Assembly: GCA_011317545.1 (NCBI GenBank)
Contig: WUJK01000008.1
Location: 1,054,001 to 1,118,000, forward strand
Reading direction: 5' to 3'
Length of the DNA: 64,000 bases
Source: Coniella vitis
Lineage: Eukaryota; Ascomycota; Sordariomycetes; Diaporthales; Schizoparmaceae
The notes beneath the pieces are model-generated. The model worked only from the letters and a program-made list of their open reading frames with translations. It ran no database searches and was not told where the DNA came from. A program made the position numbers and the translations under genes. Within the stretch, counting starts at the first letter, position 1. Each line of letters opens with the position of its first letter. This document shows, piece after piece, positions 38,681 through 50,679 of this stretch.

Positions 38681-41479
38681 AGTGAAAACTGTCTCGGCTA
38701 GGAATACTAGAACTGGTATCGCTGGCTCAAGTGCCACGAGGGGATGTTGGGTTGCAAAGGTTCGTTTTGATCTCGAAAGAGTTTATTAAGTACTTACTTC
38801 CGGATGATGTAAGTACCGTATACCTTTTTGTTCTTTCTCTAGATACCAAGGAAATTTTGGTTCCAGGCCGTCGCGGGTGACTTGTTGACTTTTTTGAGAT
38901 TCGGTTTTGCATACTACGAGGAGGAAGAAAAGGTGAAGCGAACTTGTTTTGGTGCCGTGTCGTAGCTTACGCTGCTATTCATTGATGCCTATGTTAAGGC
39001 AGCAAGCAGTAGTGCCACATGAGAGTTCACAACTCACTTTGCTTATTACTTTATGCTGAAAGCATCTCCCATTGTCATCATTGTCATTGGCGTGTGTGTG
39101 TGTGTACGGAAGGGTCCATTTTGATGCGGCCAGCGACCGACCAGCAGACTCCTCATCCCCCAACCTAACCCCGACAAACAGATAATCATGCGTCACTCAC
39201 TGGTCAGCAAGATCCCGAAAACGGGAAAAGAGTAAAAAAGAGAAAGAAAAGGAAAAAGAAAAGAAAAGAACAGGGCAGCAAGTTACGTTCTCCTTGATGA
39301 CTGGGTTGCCATTATGCTATACGCTGGTACGGGGATTGCTGCTGACGGGGGGTTAGGGTGAAAAAGTTACTTGGGCAAGGTTCAAAGTAAGCATAAAAGG
39401 TTTGGGGCCCAGGTCACAAGATCACATTATTAATCACAGATAGGTCAAAGGTTAGGAACCCCATAAGCTGTGCAGCGCTGTGCAAGTAGTAAAGTACCTT
39501 TTCAAGACGGGGTAAATAAGAGAGGGCTCCGACGGACAAAAATAAGAGCATACACCTTTTTGGTTGAAGGTTTGGTATACGCTCTTCTTGTCAGCTGGGT
39601 TCGGGCCAAGCCTAGTCTCTCGGGGTTATTTCTTTTCGGTATGCTAATGTGCAAAACAATGCTCACCACATTCTTGAGTGAGGTGGTATTCAAGAAGTCG
39701 GCGCTTATCTACATGGTATCTATCTGCACCTTTTGAATATGTACAATTCTTATTGTGCTATCCAGTTTAGCCTACGGCCTGACAGCATAAGCCGGGCTGT
39801 GCAGACCGTCGGTGCGGACTTGCGGAGTGGGGGAGCGAGCAAATCAGTCCTCGTCTTTTGGGATTCTCAGCGGAAGGGCCCGAGGCAAAAATGCCACGCG
39901 TAGGGTGTGGGTGTACGTATCACAAATCCCTCTTTCAAGACACTTTATACGCATAATAAAGAGGCATGTACTATGTATGTGATGGTTTGGGAGTGTTGCA
40001 TTCTAGAACTTGCATTGTCAGATTGTCAAGAGGGGAATTCTCGCCGCCTCGCCCCCCTTCGATGGCGAGAAGGGTCCAATATATTGCGGCGGCCTCGCTC
40101 ACCCCACGGGCGAGGGGGGTGGCCTGGTGGCGCAGCAGCTGCTTGTTTTGTTGTCAGCGCAGCCTTTTCCATAAGCTGGAGCTGAACTTGTCCGTTGATG
40201 AATATTCTGATTGGGTGGCTCTACGCGTATACTATATACTGGAGGACGCGTAGAACGGAGGGTCTCTTTATCTCTTGGCAGCTGAGCGAGCAATGAAATG
40301 TATACCAATGTATGATACTGCCATGGAGTCGTTGCATAGCGCATAGTAATGGCATAGTAAACGGCGGACACATCCTCTTAGCTACGATGTATTCTTTCTT
40401 TGTCTGCATGCCAGATCGCCAAACCATATCTAAGGTTATCGCAAGAACAGCATACAACATACAACATACTACCACGTATACACAGGTGCTATCAAGCGAG
40501 CGTCAATCTTCCCTGCAAGCCACGAGGCAAATCGCCAGCTAATACGAACCCCAGATTTTGTAGGGCGAGCTGGCATGACTCGCAGGGCAGCCAGCCAGCC
40601 CATGAATGAACGGCCCTGCTATGGAGACTTGCTTGTTGGTGTTGCCGGCCAGCCTTGCTACCACTGTCGTCACCCTATACATGGCATTCGTTCGTTCTCG
40701 CACTCCACTTAGACTCCGCTGTACGAAAACAAAAACAACCGACTCTGACCTGGGCCGTGGACACAATGAATAAACCGTGCATGGGCATTCTCGGAGCCTC
40801 CCCATCTGGATGCCATTCTTGCCATTGTCACCCAGATAGATTACTCAGTCGCTTTGCCCAACAAGTCCAAGTCAGTCCCAAGACACGCCACGCATATATG
40901 GGGAAAAAAAACATCCAAGGCAGGAAAAGAAAGCCAAGGCAGAATATTGTGCTATTATGGCGAGATATACCTCCAAGCTGCTTGCTAAATGTCATGGCCG
41001 GCAGCTTATCAGTGGGGAAGCGAACTGTCGGTGAACCCGGTCAATGGCCCCCGCAATTTTTAAATAAAAGAAAGAGAGGCCAGAGAGGAGAAAAAGAAGA
41101 AGAGAGAGAGAGAGAGAGGAGGTGTTATCCAGCCAAAAAGATTACCTATCGCCGGGTTCTATGGACCGGTTTTGCGACCGATAGGAAATTGGATGACATG
41201 CCGAGGAACAAAGACAGTCATGCTACTTAGTCTACGGATGGATGCCAGGGCCAGATATAAAAACCTGCTCTGGAAAACGGCGTGACGAGGTCGAGTGGTG
41301 ATGACTGGCTAGGTTTCTCTAGGTTTCTCCTCCTCCTCGCTGTGTTTTCTTCTGACATTCGACGCCCGAGTCCCTCGCACAGCAAGAGCCAAGCAAGCAA
41401 GCAAGCAAGCGAGCAAGCAAGCGAGCATAATAATAATAATAATAATAATAAAAAAGTCGACTGCCGATTCAGACAAAAG

Positions 41480-43310
41480 ATGAAGCAAGCCCTTGCCACT
41501 CTCTTGGCTCTGGCCACCACAGCCTCCCTGGCGGCCCCCAGCAGCGTCATACGACAGGGAAAGACGCAGCCACTTGCTCTGGCCTCGCGCGGCTTCAACG
41601 CGTCGTCGTCGTCGTCGTCGTCAACCGCAGGCACAAAGATCATCCTGGACAATGACTGGAGCACGGCAGGCTTCATCCCGTACCTCATGGCCCTGAACGC
41701 GGGCTGGGACGTGCTGGGCCTGATCGGCGACACGTCCAACTCGTGGGCGCTGCAGACGAGTCTGCACGGTCTGGCCACCCTCGAGGTGGGCAACTTGTCG
41801 TCGTGCATCCCCGTGTACAAGGGCTCCGACTATCCTCTCATCCTGACCCCAGAGCTCTTCCAGACCTGGGAAGACTTGCACGGCGACTTGGCCTGGGTAC
41901 GTTTGTTATGCACACCGGTTCTTTCCTTTCTTTTACGCGAGAAACTCGGTTGGGGGGGGGTGTGATTGTGTTTGGAAATGCAAAAGCAACCCTCAAGTGA
42001 ATCCAACAGAAGAAGGCAGGGGGGAGAGAGGAAAGAAGAAGAAGAAAAAGAAGAAGAAAAAGGGATGAAAAAGAAATACTGACAAGACGTGTGAAATGAC
42101 TAGCAAGGCGCCTTTGCCCCAGAGAACCTCACCTACGAGGCCCTCGGCAACGACCCGACCTCTGGCAACCCCGAGCGCGTCTCGCGGGCTGCCTTTTACG
42201 AGGGCTACCCGAACGGCACCCTCGCCGGCAACCACGCGGCCGCGTGGATGGTCGAGCAGGTCCGCAGGTACCCCGGCGAGGTGGTCATCTACAGCGGCGG
42301 CGCCCTCACAAACGTTGCCCTGGCCGTCAAGCTCGACCCCGAGTTTGCGTCCCTGGCAAAGGGGCTCGTCGTGATGGGCGGCTACATTGACGTGACGCTG
42401 TTGCAAACCTCGGGCTCGGTGCTGCAGGCTGATCTCAACTCTGATGTACGTATTCGGGGGAGAGGAAGAAGAAGAAGAAGAAGAAGAAGAAGAAGAAGAA
42501 GAAGAAGAAGAAGAAGATGCTAATGTGCACGCGCGCAGATTAACCTCAAGATCGACCCCGAGGGCGCAAAGGCTGCCCTTACCGCTGACTTTCCCCTCAT
42601 CAGTAAGTGGATATTGCCTGGATGTGAAGTTTTTGGAATATGACAGCAACTGGCGACTGACTGAATCTTGTTTTCTTTCTTTTCACAAACTTGTAGCCAT
42701 CGTGGGTAACGCTGCCAACCAAGTCTTTCCCACCCAAGAATACCTGGATGAGGTCTACGAGGTCAAGAACGGCTACACATCGCTTTTCCACGAGTACTAT
42801 GGAACCTCGGTAAGACTGCCTCGCACAGTCTTCTTTGTCTCTCTCTCTGTCTGCATCAACGATGAACAGACACGGGCATTGGCAGCGGCGGCGCTCAGCC
42901 TTGCCACGAAAAGGAACGCGTTGCTAACCATTTGCTTTCCTACAGTTCCCCTTTTGGGATGAGACAGCCATGTTCTCCGTGTTGGAGCCCGGCAACATTG
43001 TCAACTCGACAACTTGTGTGTCGTTTTTTTTCTTTCTTCTTTCCCTCTTCCATTTTGGTCTTAATCCTCCCTCTTCCTCGTAGAAAACTGACTCTTTACT
43101 TGCCAAAAAAAACAATCAGTCTACTTGGACGTCGACACTGCCTACAGCAGTCCTTACTATGGCAACATCATTGGCTACCAAGAAGCCCTCAAGCCGCGCG
43201 CGCAGAACCTGCAAAAGGTCGAGTTCGTCTATGAAGTCGACGGTGACAAGCTCAAGTCGACCATAAAGGAGTCGCTGCAGTACCCCAAGACCTGTGCGGA
43301 CCTGGCATAG
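41480..43310 (+). CDS. Secreted inosine/uridine-preferring nucleoside hydrolase-like protein
   Basis: Six exons (41480-41896, 42104-42445, 42539-42602, 42697-42809, 42946-43015, 43120-43310) give 398 residues, all junctions in frame. Residues 1-18 are a signal peptide (MKQALATLLALATTASLA), so the product is probably secreted. The nucleoside hydrolase fold is supported by the N-terminal strand KIILDNDWSTAGFIP, the central VVIYSGGALTNVALAV and LVVMGGY, and a C-terminal FWDET aspartate. Such enzymes split ribonucleosides into base and ribose for nitrogen and carbon salvage. The usual DxDxxxDD calcium motif reads DNDWSTAG here: the general-base Asp (third position) is kept but the closing Asp pair is Ala-Gly. 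This resembles a divergent fungal subgroup, and activity is uncertain. Asn-x-Ser/Thr sites fit extracellular glycosylation. Confidence 0.88.
42464..42517. repeat. GAA trinucleotide repeat inside an intron
   Basis: About 17 GAA/AAG units fill most of the 93-bp second intron of the nucleoside hydrolase gene, between donor GTACGT (42446) and the TGCTAAT branch site near 42518. Length variation here would leave the protein unchanged. Confidence 0.9.
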
Positions 43311-44216
43311 GGGTCTCCCCGGGGGGGTGGGTGTGTGTGTGTGACTGTGTGTGAGTCGGTGGTTGTATTTTTTTTATGAATTTGAATGATCCTGACGAAA
43401 AAGGAAAATGGGACATGACCGCTTTTTCGTACATATATACGCATACATAATAAGGCAAAGATACACCTTGGTGCAGAAATGGCCGTTGGGGAATTTGCCA
43501 ATAAGTAATGCATAATTTGGAATGTCTCATGATCGACGAGTGAGATGAAAGGAGAAAGTATATTATGATACGACACAGACACAAACAAAAGGAGCGTGAT
43601 TGATGCTTTGACTGAACAAACTCCGAATTTGTGAGCTCTTTTATGTGTTCGGGCATAGACTTGACAGAGCAGATATTCTTGATTGCATGATGCGTACGTT
43701 GCCTGTTGTCCACCAAGAAACCACATTCCATGTCAGTTCAAAGAAAGCAGATCGCATGGGAACTTTGTAAAGCCCTTCTAGCGAGGAAGCCCACCCGTGT
43801 CTTTTGCACGCAAGGATTCCGAACTGTGCCAAACAAACCAAACAGTGCCCATTGGCAGCTGGATCCCAAGCCGATCGATGATCACCGAGCGACAGCCGGG
43901 CAAAACTATCAACTACGTACGGATGGGGCATCGACGAAGGATTCTTTTTTTCTTTCTTTGTACACCATTGGCATCCTTCAGGCCGGGCCCTTTTGGAAGA
44001 TTCCAGAGCATGAGTGAGTATCCTTTTCGAACCAGCCTGGTATGCTGTCCCAAAGGAAGGAAGGAAAACAAGACGACAACCGGAACTTGTCGAGCCATTC
44101 CACTAGATTTTCTAATAGAACCGAGCGCTCGGTACTACCACGTGCAACTCGGCATCTCTAGCGCAAGCCACAGGATGGATGCACTCCACTGGGGCTGGTT
44201 CAACGGGCGGTATGTG

Positions 44217-44232
44217 TATAGTACGTACTATA
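44217..44232. repeat. 16-base perfect palindrome TATAGTACGTACTATA
   Basis: Self-complementary, and related to the recurrent TACATAGTA motif by the shared ATAGTAC/GTACTAT halves. Confidence 0.8.
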
Positions 44233-44293
44233 TACATACAGAGAAGTAGCCTAGCAAGTACTTGCATGCCGCATGGCTGAAACGAGGCATTGT

Positions 44294-44300
<7 letters not shown>

Positions 44301-44336
<36 letters not shown>
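44301..44336. repeat. CT dinucleotide microsatellite
   Basis: About 18 CT units upstream of the alcohol dehydrogenase gene. Confidence 0.9.
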
Positions 44337-44343
<7 letters not shown>

Positions 44344-44410
44344 TTTCGTTGGCGCTGACCATAGACGAGCAGAGTTGCGAAAACAAAAGAAGAGACCGAG
44401 GCTCTGTTGG

Positions 44411-44439
44411 CGCAACGCAACGCAACGCAACGCAACGCA
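44411..44439. repeat. CGCAA pentanucleotide tandem repeat
   Basis: Almost six tandem units in the same intergenic region. Confidence 0.9.
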
Positions 44440-44924
44440 CCCGCCAATCCACAACACGCCGCTACTTGATACTTTGGTGCTTCGACGTGGGTGGGCAGAA
44501 ACGGGCCAAGAGGAGGGCCAAAATACGTCCATCCCACGTTTTACCCCGCGGGGAAATAGGGCGGCGCACTGGCTTTGATCGGCCAGTGGGACAGCGACGA
44601 TGCCGAGCCCGCCGTTATCCTTTGTTGAGTGAGCGAGCGAGGACTTAGTGTACTTAACTGTACTTGGCAGGGAATTCTCTCCATAAATCCGCTCCCAGTC
44701 CCGCTTTCTTTGACTTTCTTGGAGAGAAATAGCTTCCATTGTGTTCATATCGCCTGAACCTTTTTACGCTTTTCTTCTTCTTCTTCACTGGCCTTCTCTT
44801 CTAACACCGCCCATCGATGATCTCGGTTCCTCTGCTCCAAGCTTTGATGCAGGTATCTGGACATCGAGCCAATATCCGGTCATAGAGCTGCCACACAACA
44901 CGCCTGCGCTCGGGAAACTCCAGC

Positions 44925-46502
44925 ATGGCGAGCCCAGAGCTACCCGCCAAGTACAAGGCCGCCGTCTACGACGAGCCCGGCACCATCTCCACCCGGATTG
45001 TTGAGCTGGACATGCCCGAGCCGGCGCATGGCGACGTCCTCATTCAACTGTAAGCGTCCCAGGCCGTCTTGCGAGGAACAAAAAAAAAAAGAAAAAGAAA
45101 AGAACTACAAACCTGTCTGTCCTGCAGCAGGCTAACCAGACCCGAATCAAACCGTGTAGCACCCACTCGGGAGTCTGCGGCAGTGACTTGGCGCTCATGA
45201 CAAACAGCTGGCGCCATATGCCTCTGCCAACCGCCGCAGGTCAGGTGAGCTTACTAAGCCCGTCCAGAAAGGCTATCCTTCTTTCGTCTTCTCTCTCTCG
45301 CGGCGACTGAAGCTGACCCTGATGTGAACATTCCCCAAGGTTGGCGGCCACGAAGGCATCGGTCACATTGTCAAGCTGGGGCCTGGAGCAGAGAATGCAG
45401 GCGTCCAGGTGGGAGATCGAGTAGGCATCAAATGGCTTGCGGGCATTTGCGGAAGCTGTCGTACGAGCATCGCACCACCGTTCTTTTCTTCTTCTTTTTT
45501 TCCCCTTCTTTTTTGGTTGCATCAGATTGACCGTTTCCACACATCTCTGCAAGACCATAGGACGGACCAACTGACTGATATGCAATACCACTGCCCCAAC
45601 AGAACCGTGTTTGAATGGTTATGATGCAGCTTGCGTTAGGCAAAAAGTGTCGGGCTTCTATGTGAGTCGGCTGTTCTTTTCTTTCTTTCTTTTCCCCCGG
45701 CAACCTTGAGGACAGTTGCTGATCAGATTCTACATCGGCAGTGGCCAGGGACCTTCCAACAATACGTGACTAGTCCAGCCAACTATGTCACGCCCATCCC
45801 CGATGGACTAGACTCGGAAGCAGCTGCTCCTCTGTGAGTCCCTCCAACCCCCCCCACAACCGTGGACCAGCGTCTTGGGCGGGAAAGTTGTTGGTGAAAA
45901 CCCCGTTGACTGACGACCTATGTACTCTAGGTTATGCGCAGGTGTCACTGTTTATAGTGCTCTACGAAAGACGGAGCTAAAGAGTGGCCAGTGGGTGGTT
46001 CTCATGGGAGCCGGTGGTGGTGCGTATTCTCACAGACATAAAAACCCTAGCACCTTTCTCAATCCCCCTTTCCCCCAAAGACGGAATGAATTCCTGAAGA
46101 GAAGCTTGTCCTGACTCCTGAATCCGACTCCTGACCTCTCTCTCTCTCTCTCTCTCTCTGGCCTTTATAAACAGGCCTAGGTCACCTCGCCACACAGATT
46201 GCAGCACGCGGAATCGGCCTCAGGGTCATTGGCATCGACCACGGAAGCAAGCGAGACCTCGTCTTGGAGTCTGGCGCCGAGCACTTTCTCGACTTCAGCG
46301 CCACCAAGGACATCGCCAAGGAGGTCGCTGACCTCACGGATGGACTGGGCGTCCACGGCGTGGTGGTCCTGACTAATGCCAATGGTGCTTATGCCGCGTA
46401 CGTCTTTTTACCCTTTTTTCCTAACGAGGGGTGGTATTTCAACGTTTGTATTTGGGGGGGTACGATGCACAGGGCAATACTACGCAAGAAAGAGAAAGAG
46501 GC

Positions 46503-46537
<35 letters not shown>

Positions 46538-46874
46538 GACAATCCAGCTAACAACAACAACCGCCCGTGTGCGCCATCTCAACAGAGCCGTGGACCTCGT
46601 GCGCGTCGGCGGCACAATTGCCTGTGTCGGCATCCCCGAGGGCGACATGGTCCCCATTGCAACGGCCTTCCCGCAGATCCTCATTGGAAAGGCGCTGCGG
46701 ATCATGGGCGTGGCGGTCGGGAACCGCCAAGAAGCCATTGAGACGCTCGACTTGGCTGCGCGGGGCATCATCAAGACGCACTATGCCACGGACAAGCTGG
46801 AGAATCTCACCCAGATATTCCAGGATATGCATGATGGCAAGCTGAAGGGACGCGTGGTGTTGAAGTTGCAGTAA
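44925..46874 (+). CDS. Zinc-dependent alcohol dehydrogenase (medium-chain, GroES-like)
   Basis: Eight exons (44925-45049, 45160-45244, 45340-45460, 45603-45661, 45742-45833, 45931-46019, 46175-46397, 46586-46874) join in frame to 360 residues. Catalytic zinc ligands are in THSGVCGSD (Cys48) and GGHEGIG (His74). The structural zinc site is Cys107-x2-Cys110-x2-Cys113-x7-Cys121. The NAD(P)-binding glycine motif GAGGGLG is at 187-193. GTFQQYVTSPANYVTPIPDGL and VDLVRVGGTIACVGIPEGD are typical of the yeast-ADH branch. It should interconvert an alcohol and an aldehyde in the cytosol; the exact substrate cannot be read. There is no targeting signal. The gene is unusually rich in introns for its size, several holding simple repeats (poly-A/GAAAA at about 46503-46538, CT at about 46138-46159). 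The start is the first ATG in frame with the conserved N-terminus. Confidence 0.93.
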
Positions 46875-47734
46875 TTTTCAGGACGGAGAGGCTTTTTTTT
46901 CCTTGTCACGATTTTGATGATGTATGGTTTTGGTTCTTTTTTGGGGGGGGGGGGGTGAAGTGGTAGCATCTTGTGACAAACAGATGCTGCGACTCATAGC
47001 ACCGAATGGCATTACGAATATATTTCGGTCTTTTCTATATTACAATTCAATTTTGGGTGCCGGTTGGGGGGGAAAGGGGGATAAATTAGTTAATTCCGAA
47101 GACAGAAGAATACAATGTCTCGTGCATGCGCTAACTTCGTGCGCGTGCAAGTAAATACAAGCCAAAAGAGTCCCGGTAAACTTGATTGCTTTCAATCAGA
47201 GACACAGTATTTGCTAAACCAGCTCATTGACAATTGTCATGAACAATGAATGAATGCCTCTTCTCCGCAAATACTACTGCAGTTGTGTCCAAAGTTGGAC
47301 AAGCACATCTCAACAGGCGCTGCAAAGGAATTCATAACGGTGTTATATGGCATGCAAGACCAATCACCACTTACTTACTGGCTATCGCACTGCCCTATGA
47401 GTCATCTTATTTTTGGCCGTGCCCTCACCACGCTTTGCTGCAGCGGCTGTCTATCAGATCCAATGATGAGTGAGTACTATGTATCGGTACGGCTGTCAGC
47501 TGTGCATGGAGTGTGTGTGGAGTAGAGAACCTTGGATTTCCTAGCAAGACCACGTTTTGATATGGAACGAAAAGTACTTAAACCTATCTGAGTGCGGCGC
47601 CTCGAGCCTCCTTTCGAAAAGTTAACTTGACCCAGAATATATATACATATATATATATATCATCAGATCCAGACACATATTGCTGAAATCAACCCACCTA
47701 GAATCGCCATTCCATCGTTTTGACAAAGACCCTG
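46875..47734. other. Intergenic between the dehydrogenase gene and the retrotransposon
   Basis: Normal base composition, no supported gene. It includes a G run near 46942-46954, a TACTATGTA motif at 47475-47483 and an AT microsatellite at about 47637-47661. Before the insertion this DNA was continuous with 62946 onward and therefore probably formed distal promoter of the acetyltransferase gene. The last five bases (47730-47734, CCCTG) are the left copy of the target duplication. Confidence 0.65.
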
Positions 47735-48194
47735 TGTAATGATCCTTACCTGAATCCCGGATTCTGGAAGTACCTATAAGTTGTATATTAGCAGGTGGGG
47801 AAGTATTACCTTTAAGTCTTCGTACGTTATCGAGTAATATTAAGTATTATAAGTAATTAAGAGGGACTACCCTATTATATAAAATAATACTTAGATTTAT
47901 AACTAAAGATTATAAGGAAATTATCTAATATTAAGCTATAAACTCCTATCCTTATATCCTTCCGTTATAATACTTATTAATATATAGCTTATTAATATTT
48001 ACTAATACTTACTAATATTCTAGTAAGTAGTAGTAATCTCTAGTAATCTAATATAATACTTTAGACCCTAAGCCTAGTTATATTACTCTATATTCTTATA
48101 TAAGAGATCCCTATCGGTTTATTAAGGTTCCGATTTACTAGTATATAATTACGCTAGCCTATTTCTATAACCTATATATTTATAGGTTATAATA
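47735..48194 (-). repeat. 3' LTR of the outer element
   Basis: 460 bp, same length as its partner at 62481-62940 and sharing variant segments with it that differ from the 456-bp inner LTRs. The outermost ~80 bp is less mutated than the matching part of the partner. Confidence 0.92.
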
Positions 48195-48213
48195 TTATCT
48201 CCCTTTTATTAAT
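48195..48213 (-). other. Putative polypurine tract of the outer element
   Basis: On the minus strand, the bases directly before the 3' LTR read AAAAGGGAGATAA, a purine-rich run of the kind that primes plus-strand DNA synthesis. Its place supports minus-strand orientation of the element. Confidence 0.6.
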
Positions 48214-48299
48214 CTTTATCCCTAAAGACCTATAATATCTCCGTAAGTAATCCTACCTAATATTCTTACTTCGAATTATACCTTCCTAATTCGTTATAT

Positions 48300-48990
48300 T
48301 ATTAAGAATTATAAAATCGCGTTATATAAATTCTAGATCTTCGTCTTTATCTAAAAAGCGTTTTACTTATATCGAACGTTTTTATTATATTAAGACTAAT
48401 AGCTTTAAAGTTATACCCTATTCTTTCTATCTTAAGGAGGGCCTAGTATATAAGATAGTTAACGGAGTTAAGAGCTATATATAGTATACGAAACGTAGTT
48501 ATTCTTATAATAAGTATTACGTTCCGGTATCTTCTTATAGGTATAGTTTCTTCCTAAATTACTTATATATTATACTAACCTTTAATAGTATCCCGGATTA
48601 CCGATAAGCTTTCTTAGCTCGATAATTATAAATTAGAAGAAGAGGAGCGGATATTAAAATATTAAGAGAAGTTAGCTAAACTTTAAGCCGAAGCTTAGGC
48701 TTATTTAAACGAATCTCTTACTTACTTAGCACGCCTAAAGAAATAGCGTAGGTTTCTATAAGAGAAGGGCGTAAAGCTAGTAAATATTAGGTTAGAAGAG
48801 GAAGAATAAGAGCGTATTACCGAGATTATTTAAACTATTTCGTCTAAGGAGGCTATATTATCTATATAGGATCCCTTATTTAAGGGTACGGATTAGAATA
48901 TATTAGTAGCGCTTAACGCTATAATTAATTAATCGGGATTTAACCTAGGTTCTTTATATATTAGAGGTTCTTAATCCTTAATAAGGGGTT
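48300..48990 (+). pseudogene. Antisense Zn2Cys6-like/coiled-coil reading frame, outer copy (RIP-broken)
   Basis: On the + strand, opposite to gag-pol and between pol and the 3' LTR. At 48419-48508 six Tyr codons stand at spacing x2, x6, x8, x2, x6, exactly that of fungal Zn2Cys6 clusters (C-x2-C-x6-C-x5-12-C-x2-C-x6-8-C). TAT is the RIP product of TGT, so all six were probably Cys. Downstream (about 48600-48880) lies a charged, Glu/Lys/Leu-rich segment of coiled-coil type. In-frame stops are TAG/TAA at places where Trp or Gln would be expected. The inner element has the same frame with the same spacing. Ends are approximate. Function is unknown; a DNA-binding or regulatory role is inference from the cluster alone. 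Confidence 0.7.
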
Positions 48991-49032
48991 TAATTATTTC
49001 TATAGGTAGTTATTATAATTAAAGATATAAAT

Positions 49033-49105
49033 AGTCTTATAGCTTAGTAATTAGAGTTCCTAGTTTCTTATTAGGAGGTCCGCGGTTCGATTTCCTATAA
49101 TACCT
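49033..49105 (+). pseudogene. tRNA-like sequence, outer element copy
   Basis: 73 nt with a B-box (GGTTCGATTTC), an A-box-like TAGCTTAGTAATTAGAG, a five-pair anticodon stem (CCTAG, pairing weakened by T-A change) and an acceptor stem still mostly pairable (AGTCTTA with TAATACC). Mismatches are of the C-to-T or G-to-A kind. The triplet in anticodon position is TCT (Arg), but base 37 is T, not a purine, so identity is doubtful. It lies antisense to pol, directly beyond the pol end, 3' of the antisense reading frame. Confidence 0.65.
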
Positions 49106-50184
49106 TCTCTATCTAAGGCTATAATAGCTTTTTATTTTCGTATTCTTTAATAAGGTCTAGGTATACGTTCTTTAGTAATTCTTAAGTATTTTCCGAATTA
49201 TCGTAATTTTTCTACTTAATAAGATATTATTTTCCGTATCCGTATTTACGTAAGTCGAGAATCTATTTAACTTCGTATTATATTTATTCTAGTTTAATAA
49301 TATCTATATTATACGAGAGTTCTATATCTACTAGTATTAGTTCGAAGAGTAAAATATAAAAGATTAGGTATAAACGTATATATAGGATTTCGAGTTTATA
49401 GTTAATTAGTAAAATTTATTATATAATTTTATAAGGTCCGAGTTTTTTATAATCGAGTTTATTACTAGGTTTAATAGTTTTAATATTTTTATAGTTAAGG
49501 TAGACTTTATCTCCCTTCTATAAGATTAATCCCTTAATCTTTTTCTAATTAGTATATTTCGTTATTTATTCTTTAATATCCTAAAGTATATATCGAATAT
49601 CTTTATATAATTACTTAATTCTTCTAGTATATTAATCTACTGTTTCTACGTTTCTACCTAATAGTATTTCGTAGTATACCGTAGGGTTATATCTATAGAG
49701 TAGGAAGAATAATAATTTTCCTATACTCGTTATATCTATATTATTATAGGCGAATTATACTATAGGTAAGAGTTCGACCTAATTATTCTATTTATAGTTA
49801 ATATAATATTATAGATATTATTCTATAATCTAGTTAGTATATTTTATTTATCCGTTTATCTAAGGATAAAATACTATAGATATATATTATATTATTCTAA
49901 GGTATTTAGTAAGTAAGATTTAGAATTTTAATATAAATTTTCTATCTCTATCTAATATAATTTCCTAAGGTATTCTATAGTTAGCGATAATAATATAGAG
50001 GAATATATATATAAGTTCTTCTATAATATTACTTTCTTTATATAATAGGAAGTATATATATTTACTTAATCTATAAACTATTATTAAGATACTATTATAT
50101 TATACCTAAATTAAGGGTTTTTATAAAAGGGGTAGCTTAATAATAAAGTTTAAACTAATAGATAACTAAATAATTATAGGTATT

Positions 50185-50640
50185 TATAATAATCCTTGCC
50201 TGAATCCCGGATTCTGGAAGTACCTATAAGTTATATATTAGTAGGTAGGGAAGTATTACCTTTAAGTCTTTATATATTATCGAGCAATATTAAGTATTAT
50301 AAGTAATTAAGAGGGATTACCCTATTATATAAAATAATACTTAGATTTATAACTAAAGATTATAAGGAGAACTATCTAATAGCTAGGAAATCTATCGTCC
50401 TTATATCCTTCCGTTATTATATTTATTAATATATAGCTTATCTAAGCCTATTAATGCCTATAGTTACCTACTAACTATCCGATAGGTAATAGTAATCTCT
50501 TATAGGCTTTACCCTAACCCTAATTATATTATCTATATTTCTTATATAAGAGATCCCTATCGGTCCGTTAAGGTTCCGATTTACTAATATATAGTTACGC
50601 TAGCCTATTCCTATAACCTATATATTTATAGGTTATAATA
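50185..50640 (-). repeat. 3' LTR of the inner element
   Basis: 456 bp, nearly identical to 57299-57754; the few differences seen are mainly C/T and G/A. A purine-rich run (GATAGAAGGGAGATAA on the minus strand, 50641-50656) abuts it as putative polypurine tract. Confidence 0.92.
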
Positions 50641-50679
50641 TTATCTCCCTTCTATCGGTCTTTATCCCTAAAGACCTAT

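Larger units (their letters stand above)
36879..41479. other. Gene-free intergenic DNA with simple repeats
   Basis: 4.6 kb without a supported gene. It contains a CTCACG hexanucleotide repeat (38031-38058), a GACG/GACT repeat near 37838-37873, a 23-base T run (38658-38680), an inverted repeat GTACTTAC...GTAAGTAC (38790-38816) and one TACTATGTA motif (39969-39977). The end forms the promoter and leader of the nucleoside hydrolase gene, including AAGC and TAA microsatellites at about 41391-41451. Confidence 0.5.
43311..44924. other. Intergenic: promoter region of the alcohol dehydrogenase gene, with repeats
   Basis: No supported gene. It holds a GT-rich tract just after the hydrolase stop (43329-43352), a 16-base palindrome (44217-44232), an 18-unit CT repeat (44301-44336) and a CGCAA tandem repeat (44411-44439). 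The C/T-rich stretch after about 44700 is probably the leader of the dehydrogenase gene. Confidence 0.55.

Noticed and set aside
39340..39365. GGGGTTAGGGTG as a telomere-like repeat
   Set aside because: A single unit, not tandem, inside normal intergenic DNA.
40655..41230. 191-codon frame upstream of the nucleoside hydrolase
   Set aside because: Ends in a poly-Arg/Glu stretch from a GA repeat; no domain and no start context.
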